A DNA stretch of 64,000 bases from Acanthococcus lagerstroemiae (lineage: Eukaryota > Arthropoda > Insecta > Hemiptera > Eriococcidae), in contig CM063113.1 in NCBI GenBank assembly GCA_031841125.1, positions 40,888,197 to 40,952,196 of the forward strand, read 5' to 3'. Every line of letters starts with the position of its first letter. The stretch's first letter is position 1. Shown in pieces: positions 1 to 10,964 of this stretch. A program made the translations under genes and the position numbers. The notes under the pieces are model-generated. The model saw only the letters and a list, made by a program, of their open reading frames with translations. It searched no databases and was not told where the DNA came from.

Positions 1-1
1 G

Positions 2-1090
2 ATAAATATAATAAAATATATGTATGATGGGGCAATGGCAAAAATTATAACAGACGTTGAAGGCGACTATTTCCCTATTAAGAAAGGGGTAAAACAAGGC
101 AACACATTGTCCCCTATCCTCTTCAACTGTGCTTTAGAAGAATTATTTAAACATGTTGGAAAGTCCTGGGAGGAAAAAGGAATAAATATAAATGGTAAAT
201 ACATCACGAATCTAAGATTCGCAGATGATATAGCTTTAATAGCAAAATCAAAAGACGAGTTATCCCAAATGATAAAGGACTTGAATTACTTTGGGGAAAA
301 AGCGGGTCCATAGATGAATAGAAACAAAACGAAAATAATTAGCAATAGGAAAGAAACAAGGGGTACAAAAATAAACGATATCCAAATAGTTGAGGAAACA
401 ACATACTTGGGACAAATAGTATCTTTCGACGAGCAAATGACTAAAGAAATTGAATCAAGAATTACAAAAACCTGAGCGAAGTACTGGTCTTTGAAGGAGG
501 TGTTCAAAGGCCCATTCAAAATTACCCAAAAAAGTGAAATCTTCAATAAATGTGTCCTCCCAACTGTAACATATGGATGTCAAACATGGTCTTTATATAA
601 AAAAATCATAAAATAAAAACTACCCAAAATGCAATTGAAAGATCAATACTAGGAATAAAAAAGAAAGACCATGTACCAATCATGGAAATCAAAAGTAAAA
701 TAAAAAACACAGAAGCAGTATCACATATTAGAAGACAAAAATGGGGTTGGGCAGGACACATAGCAAGACTTCGCGACGACCGATGGACCTACTGCACAGC
801 TTTCTGGTTTACTCAATATTATATAAGGAAACAGGGAAAACAAAAGACCATATGGGCAGATGAAATAACGACATTTTTAACAAAGAAAATTTGGGGGCAA
901 TAGCCAGAAATCGAGAAGAATGGAACCGCCTACAGGAAACCTTTGCTCTTCATGGGCCAAGGAGAATATCTTTTGCGCGGGCCTTCACATTTTGAGATGT
1001 TTGTGTTTTCGAATTTGTACATAGTTTTTGAAGGCCTGTATAATAGCATAAGTCTGTATCCTCTAATAAAGGTAACTGTAACTGTAATTA
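2..1090 (+). pseudogene. RTE-like LINE remnant (3' half of reverse transcriptase plus tail)
   Basis: Decayed non-LTR retrotransposon that once copied its own RNA into DNA at a genomic nick. Reading from base 2, the frame gives a reverse-transcriptase palm: KKGVKQGNTLSP followed by the catalytic-box variant FADDIALIA, then stops at the end of the 97-residue stretch (base 313). Further RT and C-terminal pieces continue in shifted frames (YLGQIVSFD, YGCQTW, WGWAGHIAR at about 700-780), which is the usual order in RTE-like elements. The piece ends in a short tandem tail of TAACTG units at about 1072-1090, as RTE-type elements do, rather than in poly(A). It is 5'-truncated by the window edge. Several frameshifts and stops make it non-functional. 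RTE assignment is by motif memory, not by alignment. Confidence 0.8.
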
Positions 1091-1277
1091 GTAGAACTAA
1101 AAAAGTGAGTTGCAAATTTGGTTCATCTCGCATATTGAAGGCGGGATACTGTTGAATAAAAGTACGGTGAAATCAAAACTTTGAAAGAAAAGAGGTATAT
1201 GGGGTGAAGAATGGTAACATAATAATATATTATGAACGTCAGTAAAATTAAACAAGCAAGTTTCATTTTCAATTCCA

Positions 1278-1312
<35 letters not shown>

Positions 1313-1413
1313 GGCTAAATTACATTTTTTTTACTTGAATTCTGAACGATTTTCCCCCATTAAATCAATGAAATTAAACATGTTTTAATTAATTAAAAAC
1401 ATTTTTTTTAAAG
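1091..1413. other. Gene-free spacer with (AAT)n microsatellite
   Basis: No coding signal was seen. An AAT/ATA trinucleotide run of about 11 units lies at 1279-1312. The rest is AT-rich spacer between two LINE tails. Confidence 0.6.
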
Positions 1414-1839
1414 TACATAGCATGTATAAAACCTCATATCGAACCAATCGACAAGAAGAAACCATTCTTATGAGGCTCAGAACAGGTCATAGCTTAATAA
1501 CACATAAACATATCTTCGAAAAAACACAAACTCCGCCGTGCGACACTTGCAACGAAATCATCACCGTACAACACTTACTCAACAGTTTCAAAAAGTACTC
1601 AACACACCGAAAAAATTGCAACATCGAAGGGAAACCGCTATCCGAAATCCTGCGCGACGATGTAGCTGATTGTAATAATGTAATACAATTTCTAAAAGTA
1701 ACCTCTCTGTACTCACTGTTGTAACTAATTCTTAAGATGTAACCTTTATATTCGTCGCAAATAGCCCAGATGCTGAGCGACAAGAAATAAACGTATTTAA
1801 AAAAAAAAACATAAAAAAAAACAACAAAAAAAAAACATT
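1414..1839 (+). pseudogene. LINE 3' end: zinc-knuckle C-terminus, 3' UTR and poly(A)
   Basis: A 100-residue frame at 1422-1724 matches the region that follows the RNase H domain in I/Jockey-type LINE polyproteins: LMRLRTGHSLITH, then a Cys-x2-Cys cluster (CDTCNE), HLL, and a hydrophobic FLKVTSLYSLL end just before the stop. The usual final Cys of the knuckle is missing (LLNSFKKY in place of the family's typical LLxCxxY), so the zinc site is probably dead. An AATAAA-type sequence near 1785 and an A-rich tail to 1839 mark the 3' end of an inserted copy. The abrupt start near 1414 shows strong 5' truncation, typical of incomplete reverse transcription. Confidence 0.75.
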
Positions 1840-2299
1840 ATGTCCTTCTTCGCCACCAACTGTTACTGATGCTTTACTGACCAATCGAATCGGTTTTTCC
1901 AATGGTTAAGTATGGCATGGGAGGGGAAACGGAGAAAACACATAGCCAGGTTGGACGTGTCCCCGAAGCCAAAATACTTGAATTCTTTTGTTGGGCCGTT
2001 GAATTGATGCAAAAATACTACGTAATAAAGTTTGTTGTACAGTTGAGTTTATCAAATACGGCGCCAAACGTAACTTTTTTAAGGTCTAGCATAGTAAGCA
2101 GAATGCATCATATGAAATTCTGTATCTTTCGTAAGAAATAAGCGAGGGATAACGAAAGACACATAATAACTCTACCAACGGGAGCGAGCGAATATTATAC
2201 ACGAATTTTTAGCAAGGCCAATACATGAGCGAAAGATTTTATTCAAACAATTTCCCCGGCACTCGGTCTAGTTTTGTTCCATTTGGTCCAAAAATGAAC
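1840..2299. other. No recognised feature
   Basis: Unique-looking DNA. Short open frames are present but have no family signature. The last eight bases (2300-2307, just past this stretch) are the left target duplication of the next element. Confidence 0.5.
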
Positions 2300-2307
2300 T
2301 TCTATCA

Positions 2308-3565
2308 CAGAAACGAAACTTGACTTTCAGTTTGGGGGAGGGGGAGGGGTTGGAGAAGGGAAACTTGCCGACAAATTTTTTTTTTTAACTAGAAATTTGC
2401 TGACAAAATTTAAAAAAAATTGAAAATTTGCCGATTTTTTAGTCAAAATATTTCTCAATTGAAAAAAAAAAAATAATAATAATAATAAACGATTAAACGT
2501 TCCTAGAAAATGAAAAATTCAAATGAACAGTCTCAAAATTTGCCGACTGCCAAATTATTGGGGGTATTTCACCTCCCCCCTCCCCAATAGTTTCTTCCCT
2601 GCAAATGCAGATTGGAACCCTAACTCACATTTGCGCACATGAGCAGTCTGGGAGGGTAAGCTGGAAGGATGTTAACAATACTTGAGAGGAACACACAATT
2701 TCCTTTACACATTAAGATGGTCGTTATTTACTCTTGATAATCGTTTTTTCTGAATTTCTTCTGATTTGTCTCCTAGATTGGTTACAATAAAATAAAATAA
2801 ATTTTAGAAAAACCTACAAAGGTTCAGGTGGATCGGATTCAGAGAATTCGTGCTACAAGCTCCCTTTCGTTCTTATGAGAAAAACGCCTGGAGTTTTGAC
2901 TTTCGTACCAGGCTAAATTTCCCGCCCATGTTCACCAGGACCAAAGCCCGTAAACTAAACAATAGAACATTTGGTATCGGATGCAGCTTATGACATTGGA
3001 AAATAAGTCTTTTGCTTTCAACTTTTAGATTTTGATAAAATGTTCAACTTTCTCAAATTTCAGGGTCTAGGTCAAACAGAGAATCTAGTAAAAACAGAAT
3101 AGTCATTAAAATTCGAAATTCAACGTTTGCTACCGACTTTGAGATTCTCGAAATGTCCTCCACATTTCAGCTTTGTTTCAACCTTTCAGGTAACGTTCGA
3201 TACTCAGCTTGACACCTTCGGCTTCTGACTGACTAGTCTCTGACAGGAGTCCAGGGTACTCCATTTTTAGAAACGAAATTTGACTTTCAGTTTGGGTTGG
3301 TGGAGAAGAAAACTTTGTCGACAAATATTTTTTTGAAAACTAAAAATTTGCCGACAAATTAAAAAAATTGAAAATCTACCAACAAATTTAAAAAATTGCC
3401 AATTTTTTAATCGAAATATTTTTAACTGAAAAAAAAAATAAAGAAACAAAAAAACTAACAAACACTCATAAAAAATGAAAAATTTAAATGAACAGTTTCA
3501 AAATTTGCCATTTACCAAATTATTGGATGGGGGTCAACCCCATACCCCCTATAGTTTCGCCCCTG
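2308..3565. mobile_element. Non-autonomous hAT-like element, copy A, with 8-bp target duplication
   Basis: The element begins CAGAAACGAAACT and ends AGTTTCGCCCCTG; read inward, the ends form a short imperfect terminal inverted repeat beginning CAG and sharing CGAAACT. The octamer TTCTATCA stands immediately outside both ends (2300-2307 and 3566-3573), the 8-bp duplication expected of hAT transposition. The terminal 290 bp are also direct repeats of each other (2308-2601 and 3268-3565; both contain TTTGACTTTCAG, TTTGCCGAC and ATTATTGG blocks), flanking a 660-bp middle. No transposase frame exists, so it must have moved with enzyme supplied elsewhere. A second copy lies at about 36480-39924. 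Confidence 0.75.
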
Positions 3566-3617
3566 TTCTATCAATATTATGTCGTAAGAATAATCTCAAC
3601 CAGTACCGCTTGACTTG

Positions 3618-3848
3618 GGGTTTGGTTGGCTGAGTGGATAGCGCGTTGGTCTCGAAATCCGGAGGTTCCGGGTTCGAGTCCATGTAGCAATATAACTCGC
3701 CAGATTTCGACCTAGGCCGGTTTTTCAACCAGAAGAGAAGAAGACCACGACAGCCCTAACAGCCTCCCCGACGTCTCTCAAGTAATGCTCGAAAGGGCGG
3801 ATTCCAGGGCTCAGGTGAGAGCAAATTAGAAAAAGAGAGAAAAAACCC
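3618..3848 (+). mobile_element. tRNA-derived SINE, family 1, copy 1
   Basis: The head folds like a tRNA and carries both internal RNA polymerase III promoter boxes: A box TGGCTGAGTGG at 3627-3637 and B box GGTTCGAGTCC at 3671-3681. The body includes the blocks AACAGCCTCCCCGACGTCTC and GCTCGAAAGGGCGGATTCC. The 3' end is A/GA-rich, near 3848. Three more copies or fragments of the same body occur in this window (20042-20249 minus, 23914-23970 minus, 44942-45070 minus), which confirms a dispersed family rather than a tRNA gene. Like all SINEs it would depend on a LINE for mobilisation. Confidence 0.8.
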
Positions 3849-3919
3849 GTACCTCTTTTTTTTCGAAGTTTTAATTTTTATCAGTACTTTTATTCAATGG
3901 GCTACCTCCTTCAATATAT

Positions 3920-4320
3920 GAGATGAACCAAATTTGCACATAACTTTTTTAATAGCATTCAATGCAAACTTTCAATAAGTGTACATAAAAATTTTGCCTA
4001 CCTGTGAAATTGAAGGCGCTATATAAAGCAACAAATATTGTAAGTGCTTTAGCACATTGCAGGTAGCCAAAATTTGTACATAACTCATTTTGTAGATCTC
4101 AATCATTACTACTGTTACGGTTCAATTTCAATTTTGCGTATCTGCCATACTGAAGGCGCTGTAAAGCAATACTGGAGTGCCTTAGCGCCTTCAATTTCAC
4201 TGATAGGCATAATTTGTATATGAATTAATTTAAAGTTAGCGGTAAATACTATTAAAATGGTCACGTAAAAATTTTGTCAAACCGGCATTTTCAAGGCGCT
4301 GCGTAACATTCAATTTTCAG
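3920..4320. repeat. Degenerate tandem repeat, about 140-bp period
   Basis: Three successive units contain a variant of AAATTTGCACATAACT (about 3929, 4073, 4209), each followed by a variant of TGAAGGCGCT. Spacing is about 135-145 bp and the copies have diverged strongly. No coding content was seen. Confidence 0.5.
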
Positions 4321-5911
4321 CCCGATAGTACATACAATAACTTCAGTGGAGAGACGCAACCTACTAGTCGAGAGACTAAGGACTATAAAAACAACAACCA
4401 CGACAACAACGTACTAACGAAAGTGCCAAGTACGGGTAGATGTTACCAGTACACCGCCTTCAACGCTATACATATAAGACTGTTACAATTTTTCAATTTT
4501 TTTTCAAGTAAAATGAAATTTTAAGAATTGTTTCTAAAAAAATTGAAAACTGACAAAATAGTCTCAAAAACTGGATTTATAACCGAAATAGTCTCTAAAA
4601 AACATCAATCTTAGGCCACAATGTCATTTTTAAGAAAATATAGTCCAAAAAAGGGCTTATCAAAGTTAGCTCATTGGTTTCAGAATTTCCTGATTCGTCC
4701 AGAAAACCTCAACGATATAGGCTAGGCTAAAAGAAAAGAAGAAAACAAGGGTATTCACCTAAAAATGCGGCCTCTGCCGATAACATATCAAATTTTTTTA
4801 CCAGCTAGCAATGTCAACAAACCACGAGTCCCTCTCCCGCCCGATGTAAGGCACATCATGCATGGCCGAGTGTCATGAACCAGGCTCGCCGAACTTTTCA
4901 TTTTTGGCGCGTAAATGTCGAGACGGTACAATCCACCAGACACGCCATGTTCCATCTGACATGGCCTTTAAATCGCAGAGTATTTCGATATTTTGTTCGA
5001 GCCGAGTGGCGGTATCTACGAGCACAGCGCAGTATTAAAATACCCGAGTGCTAAACACGGAGCAGAATTGCGCGACTTCGTCGTTTTTCGGTCTCGAGCT
5101 CCGTGGCCGACAGTCCGCACTGCCTTACTCCTAGCATTTGAATAGTTTTCTGATAGAGGGCGGCGCCGAATCTATATAGTGATATACATATACGCTTTCC
5201 ACTACCGTCGTCGAAAGTCCACATTTCGGGGCCGCGAAAATGGCCAGAATTATTAGCTTAACCCTCTCACACGTAACCGACTCAGAGAGAACAGGCTGAT
5301 GATTCTGTACGCCTGTGATATACAGTATTACTTGAAGGCAGGCCCGTTGCCGAGGGGCAACGCCCCAGGCTCAGCCCCCCCTCCTCCTCCGAAAAACGGA
5401 AAACTTTCTTTGCTTTCTTATTACCCCAGTAAGATTAGAGATTACTATACATTTTTTGAAACTTTATTTTGGTATCACTGATTCCTTTCTCGTTCATTCT
5501 GCATTAGGGTTGTACCGTAGAATAAACTTGCGTAGAACTTTTAATTCTACGCGTAGAATACACCACGTAGAATTAATGACCGGGGGAGGGGTAAAATAAT
5601 TTTTTTTATCGTGGATAATTTTTGAAATTTTAGAGTCGATTGACAGAGAAGGAAAGACCTTTCTTTATATTATTTTATTTATTTCTATTCAAGTAGAAAA
5701 ACTAAGTACCTACTTTTTATTCGAAAAAGGAAGATATGACTTTGACGATATATTTTTATTTTTTCCATTCTGGCTCACTTTATTCTGATTACAAATTTTT
5801 TTCTGTATTGTGAGTTTTGGTTTTTTCAAGCTGTTTTCACAAAATACTATTTTTATTACGATTTTTCAGATTGTTTCTTTGTCACTTATCCGTCCGTAAT
5901 CGAATTTAAAA
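4321..5911. other. Gene-free stretch; GC/CpG-richer block at about 4850-5290
   Basis: No conserved coding motif was seen. The 4850-5290 block is clearly richer in GC and CpG than its surroundings and lacks obvious repeat structure, so it could be host regulatory sequence or a first exon. That is a guess from composition only. 5515-5580 holds a short self-similar motif (GTAGAAT repeated four to five times). Confidence 0.35.
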
Positions 5912-5913
5912 TA

Positions 5914-6171
5914 TCGAGTGTCTCATGCACACTCGACCTAAGTGACATTTTGACAAAAATGAGTTTAGTATATATTCATGTAGATCTCGATGCCCTCCAT
6001 CGGGCTACACTCGCAAATGACGAATTACGAGTACTTCCTTTTTTAGCCCGCTAGATGGTGTAAAACATTTGAGCCACGTATATAACACAACGTTATATTA
6101 ATAATTTTCAAATCGTTCTCCTGAAAAAAAGCGTTTTTGTCACTTAGGTCAAGTGTGCATGAGACACTCGA
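5914..6171. mobile_element. Tc1/mariner-type MITE with TA target duplication
   Basis: A 258-bp element whose ends are nearly perfect inverted repeats of about 40 bp, starting TCGAGTGTCTCATGCACAC; the interior side of the repeat reads ACCTAAGTGACA on both arms. TA dinucleotides flank both ends (5912-5913 and 6172-6173), the signature of Tc1/mariner transposition. The interior is AT-rich with no transposase frame, so the element is non-autonomous. Confidence 0.8.
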
Positions 6172-6295
6172 TATGATATTTTACTCTGAATATATTTATT
6201 TTTATTTTTTTCAGGGACTTAATGGGCAGCCCTGTCCATATTCGGCAGTACCAAAAATTCTTTTGGACAGTTCCAAAAAAAGTGTCCGGATTTCG

Positions 6296-6605
6296 TTCAA
6301 ACTCCCGCTAGGTAACATAGTACGGAAAAAGTCATGTACGAAAAGTTGCCCACGAGCAAATTGAAGGGGCTATGCCGTTTTAAAGATTACAGACAAACAC
6401 AATTTTCAAGACACTGCAAGACATGATAATTGACGGAACAAATAATCTGACTATGGGGCTTGGTAGCACTGGCTTTGACGCAAACATTTTAGTACGATGC
6501 ATTGTCTATTCTCAAAATTAAAGGCGCTTGAAGACGTTAAAAATTGGGAAAATTTCCATTTTTGTTAAATGGCAAATATACCGTTTTCAACCCAACCCAT
6601 TGTAG
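6296..6605. repeat. Dispersed repeat family 2, copy 1
   Basis: About 300 bp with a clear second copy at 20268-20570 in the same orientation. Shared blocks include AGTTGCCCACGA, AAATTGAAGGGGCT, TCTGACTATGGG and TTAGTACGATG. No coding content, terminal repeats or target duplication were found, so the class is unknown. Confidence 0.6.
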
Positions 6606-7690
6606 TCCAACAGCATGATGCAGTTGGAAAGATATAAATGACCTAACCGAGAAACGTCCAGCTTTCCCTCCACTAGTGATCCACGAAGCAAATTTCAGTG
6701 GGAAACCAGGTCAATAGTATTCTGAATTCTGAGAGTAGGACGCACATTTCAGCGAGCATCAGTAATCACGTATTAGTATAAATATACCTACATAATATAT
6801 TATTTTCTTAACAAATTATTGTCAGAATATCATCATTTTGAGTACCTACTGATTCCGAATGATCACTCAGTATCTTACACGAGTGCAGGAATTTTTAGCG
6901 GACGACCATATTCAGTTCACAATATGAAATGCATGTAGGTATACTAGCTGATTTCATGTCTGTTTGAAATTGAAATTTCTACTTTTCTTTATGAATATTA
7001 TAACGGATGCACTGTAGGAGGATGGTGGCAATGAACTGCTCTTCAACAGTTGAAATTTTAGTAGGAATCCTCTGACGACTTCTGATGCATTTCTAGTATC
7101 AAAAAGATTTCCTACTACTGATAGGTTGTATTCTGCTGTGTATTTCCATAAACATGATAATTGCATCGAAATATACGTCTAAAATTGCAAGAAAATAAGT
7201 TTATAGTCAAAAATTTTTGTTAAAATTGACCGGAGGAATTTTCGATCTTGTAATCATATTTTCCTGCTAAATGAAGAGGTAAATAGAAAATCCAGATTCA
7301 TACCAGTTATTTTTTACACTGTACTGTTATACCTTTACCACCAGAAAAAAAAATGTCAACTACATTTTACAATTTTGAAAAAGTAATATCTACGAAGCTC
7401 AATGACACATCCTAGAAACTTTGAACGAATATTTTTTTTAATAATGGTAAACCACAGGGGCTGAGTTCGCTCAGTCAGTCAAACGAATTCTCCTTCTTTC
7501 AAAAAAGCATAGCAGGAATTCAAGCAATACATTTTTTGACTTTTCGCCAAGTTCCGATTAAAGTTAAGGAGCCATGTAGGCAATATGGTCGGAAATTACC
7601 TTTAAATAATACTTTATGTCACAGAAGATAATGAATCATCTGTCAGTTCTCTCTGAGTCGACTACGTGTGTGAGAGAGCTAATTTTTTCA
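6606..7690. other. No recognised feature
   Basis: AT-rich DNA with only short open frames and no recognisable motif on either strand. Confidence 0.45.
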
Positions 7691-7984
7691 TTTGAACAGC
7701 CTTTTGCAACAGTGTTATGAGCGGAATTCTATGAAATTATATGTATGCCAGTTTTGATAAAGAAGCGGTATAATATAAAGCATACCCTTACATTTCAGGC
7801 CATTCTGAGAAAAATGAGCCCCATTCTATTTTGCATATTTTGCGTATGAACGCATATTTTTACTTAAAACGCATATTTCGTCAAATGTCCGATTGTTAGA
7901 GCATATTTCGATAATTTGCAATATTTGTCACAAAAAACACGTTTTTTCTCAAATTTTCGACGAATTTGATTAAAAAAAAAAAAA

Positions 7985-9905
7985 AAAGATTCAAGTGTTG
8001 TCCATTTATTTTTATTCCTTACCCCTCCCATTTTAATTCCCTAAAAACTTCTTCCAAAGCACAATTGAACAAGTTGGGGGAGAGTGGATCTCCTTGTCTT
8101 ATCCCCTACCAATTTTGAGTTTACTTCCTACTTGATCTAGGCTTATATATATGCTTCAGCTTCTTGGTACATCATTTGCATTACTTTTATGTATTTTTGG
8201 TTGATACCTTGCTTTCTTAGTGCCTCTCATAGATATCCGTGTTTAACTATGTCAAATGCCTTTTTAAAGTCAACAAACAGGAAGTAGTTTTTCGAGTTGC
8301 ATTCTGTTGTCTTTTCAATTATCTGATTAGTTATAAATATTTGATCAATAGCGGACCTATCTTTCCTAAACCCCGCTTGATTACTTGCTTGTTTGAATTC
8401 CAACATCTCGTTTATTCTGTCTTTCACTATTTTTGAAAACACTTTACTTAAATTGGCAGTCAGGCTGATTGGGCGGTAATTATTTATTTGGTTGTGGTAT
8501 AGATTAAAATGATTTCTGCAAGTTTCCATTGTTTAGGGATAATTTCTTCTTGGATAATTCGGTTAAACAATTTTGTGAATATGCCTGTCAACTCCTCATT
8601 AAACTTTTTTAGTATCTCATTTTCAATTCCATCGGGGCCTGCTGCTTTAGAGTTTTTACATTTACTCAATGTAAATTCGACTTCCCTTCTCATGATTTTA
8701 GGGGTTTCTTCGTCAACTTCTGCTTGGGATGGGTCTCTTAGTGTGTTCCTTTCTTCTCTTCCCTTGTATAAATGTTAAATGTTGTGGGAGAGGTGGTGGT
8801 TACACCGAGTGCTCAGACTTTAATGTCCATTGCACTATGCCTCTAACGTGTTGAGCCATATGTAGTAGCGCCAGGTTGCTTTCTACATTGTCCGTGTAGT
8901 ACTACGCCAACTTCACTAGCCGGGTTATTACAACCCTGAGTTCCGTTGGAGCACTCCCACCGACGCTCCGGCCAGTTAACAGCGTTTAGATACTGGTAAC
9001 AGATGGCGTGCTTTTCCAGTACCTCTGCTGCTAACTGTTGCGCCTCGGTACGTCCCAGGCAATAGTTGTACAATGCACGTAGACATTACCTGAAACGCTG
9101 GCTATAGCGGTATTCGAACTCGGGACCTTTGGATTTCAAAAGCCGTCATTCTTACCGCTACGCCACCGAGGCGACTCCCTTGTATAAGTTTTTATAGAAT
9201 TCAGTTGCTTCTTCTACAATTCTTAATCTGTTTATAATTTCTTTCCCTTTTACGTTTACTATCGCTGTTCGTAAGTTTTTACCTCTATAGTACTACTTTC
9301 TTGCTTTCATAATAGCCCCATTTTCCCCTATTAGCTGCAGTAGTCGTTGATGATCAAAGTTTTGGATGTCATTTCGTATGTGTTTTTTTGTTAATCTTTT
9401 TATTAACAGTAGCTCAATTTTCTCTTTCCTTGTGAGCCGAGGTTCTCTTGCTAGCGTATTCCTTTTTTGTATCAGAGCTTTGGTTTCTTGCCTTAGTTTG
9501 TCATCTGATTTCATTATTTTTACTTTCCTTCCAAAGTCGCTAACCAGTTGTTTTATAGTCTTCTCTATTAAGTCATAGAGTTCATGTATCGAGTATTTCT
9601 CATTATTTCTAAGTAGTCTTTCCATTTCGTCCTTCAACTTGTTTTTTGCTTCTTCTAAGTTGCTTATCGGAATAATCGTTTTTATTACCTTAATCTCTTG
9701 ACTTTTAAGGGCGAATTTATAACATTTTGGGATTTTTATTTTTACTCTAGACATCCTATGGTCATTTGGGAATTTGAAGCCTGGGACGGTTGATACACAT
9801 ACATCTTGAATTATAGTTTTTTTATTTGTTATAATAAGGTATGGTCTATTTCATTTTCTGTTACACGATTGGGGGCTCTCCGTGTCCACTTAATCTTAGG
9901 GCCTT
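7985..9905 (-). pseudogene. RTE-like LINE fragment (endonuclease end to mid reverse transcriptase)
   Basis: Read on the minus strand, the order is right for an RTE-type polyprotein. It starts with the endonuclease C-terminus (ENEID near 9850, FPNDHRMSRVKI near 9760), then a charged 153-residue linker (9293-9754), then the RT: KAAGPDGIENEILKK (near 8640), NYRPISLTANLSK, QAGFRKDRSAIDQIF, FVDFKKAFD (near 8270) and GIRQGDPLSPNLFNCALEE (near 8080). At least two frameshifts separate the pieces, and a SINE interrupts it at 8772-9175. Both ends are missing: it stops before the catalytic FADD box. Loss of the 3' end is unusual for a LINE copy, because target-primed integration keeps the 3' end. Confidence 0.85.
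8772..9175 (-). mobile_element. tRNA-derived SINE, family 2, with 12-bp target duplication
   Basis: Inserted in the LINE fragment. TCCCTTGTATAA stands at 8760-8771 and again at 9176-9187, a perfect 12-bp target duplication. On the minus strand the head is tRNA-like, with A box TGGCGTAGCGG and B box GAGTTCGAATACC. The 3' 50 bases (AGTGCAATGGAC, then AAGTCTGAGCACTCGG) match the 3' UTR of the LINE at 26700-30700, suggesting that this LINE's enzyme mobilised it. A 76-codon open frame on this strand is incidental. Confidence 0.85.
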
Positions 9906-10665
9906 TATTGCGCATATTTCACCGTTTTAGCGCATAAACACTTTTTTTCTCAAATTTTCGACGAATTTGATCTTCTTCTTTTTTTAACGCTGCAGAAAAT
10001 AAAGATTTTTTCCCTTGATTTAAACAGTTGTTCAACTTTTCTTTTCTTAGCGCAAATTTATATTTATAAGCCGAAAGTAAGTAGATCTCATCACGCTTTG
10101 TGAAATGACACCCATATTGTTAGCGCATATTTTGCCCATTTTTTAGCGCATAAATATTGCATATTTCACCATCCTAAACCGCATGAAATTCTGCTCTCTG
10201 GTTATAAGTCTAATTTTGGCCGTTTTGAGCTAAGCGGTGTAACAGAAAGTACTTCTTACGAGGAACGCGATGGTACTACTGGATTTCCAGTCCGACCACT
10301 CAAAAAAAAGCGAATGATGTCGGGATTTTGCAAGAATGTTATAAGACCATTCCAACGTTGACCGTTCACCATCCACTGCTGAGGCACGCCCTCTGTTCAT
10401 TCACGGACTTCTAACATTTTATACAACTTTGCACTTCACCTATTCGTTCAAAATGTTATAAGTCACGACTCGTTTTTGTTTTTGCAGCTCTACAAAATGC
10501 GTTATAATCAACCTAAAAATCTGAAATTAAAGGAAGCTGTACCGAGACGGTGCTGCTACTTACTGCTATTTTCTTCAAACTGCCAACACTACTCAGACAC
10601 TCGCAATTCGTACAGGAATCTTCTTTTTGCTCTCTTATAACACTCTTGCAAAAGCCTGTTCATTT

Positions 10666-10964
10666 ACTATCGTTCCCCAGCAGTGAGAATTTGAACGACT
10701 AACGGGTCAACGAGACAGTAAAAATGAGTGATCCCTCCTAGGTTCCATAATACCATGCCCATGTTATAGCATCTACAAATAGAACACCGATCAATTTCGC
10801 AGTAGGTACCCCAACACTAAGCGGTATGTGTACGAGGTACAGGGCTCCAGACCAGCTAGTAACTATATTATTAATATAAAGTGACAAATTTCAGCAATGG
10901 CCCGTATATCGCGTATACGCGGGAGAAAAAAAAAGTATAAGGAAAGGAGTAACAACACATAACA
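10666..10964. other. No recognised feature
   Basis: Short spacer between two TIR elements, without coding or repeat signal. Confidence 0.4.

Larger units (their letters stand above)
7691..10665. mobile_element. TIR DNA element enclosing a LINE fragment and a SINE
   Basis: The outer ends are inverted repeats of about 35 bp: the left reads TTTGAACAGCCTTTTGCAAC and the right, reverse complemented, AAATGAACAGGCTTTTGCAA, both followed by a GTGTTAT motif. Further GTTATAA/TTATAAC motifs recur at about 10200-10660, as subterminal repeats do. No transposase frame remains. The middle is occupied by an RTE-like LINE fragment (about 7985-9905). I could not identify a convincing target duplication for the outer element, so its superfamily is open. 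Confidence 0.55.

Noticed and set aside
3618..3700. tRNA gene
   Set aside because: A and B boxes are good, but the acceptor stem does not close and the same sequence with the same downstream body occurs in three other places, so it is a SINE head.
9090..9175. tRNA gene on the minus strand
   Set aside because: Head of a SINE bounded by a 12-bp target duplication, with a LINE-like tail.
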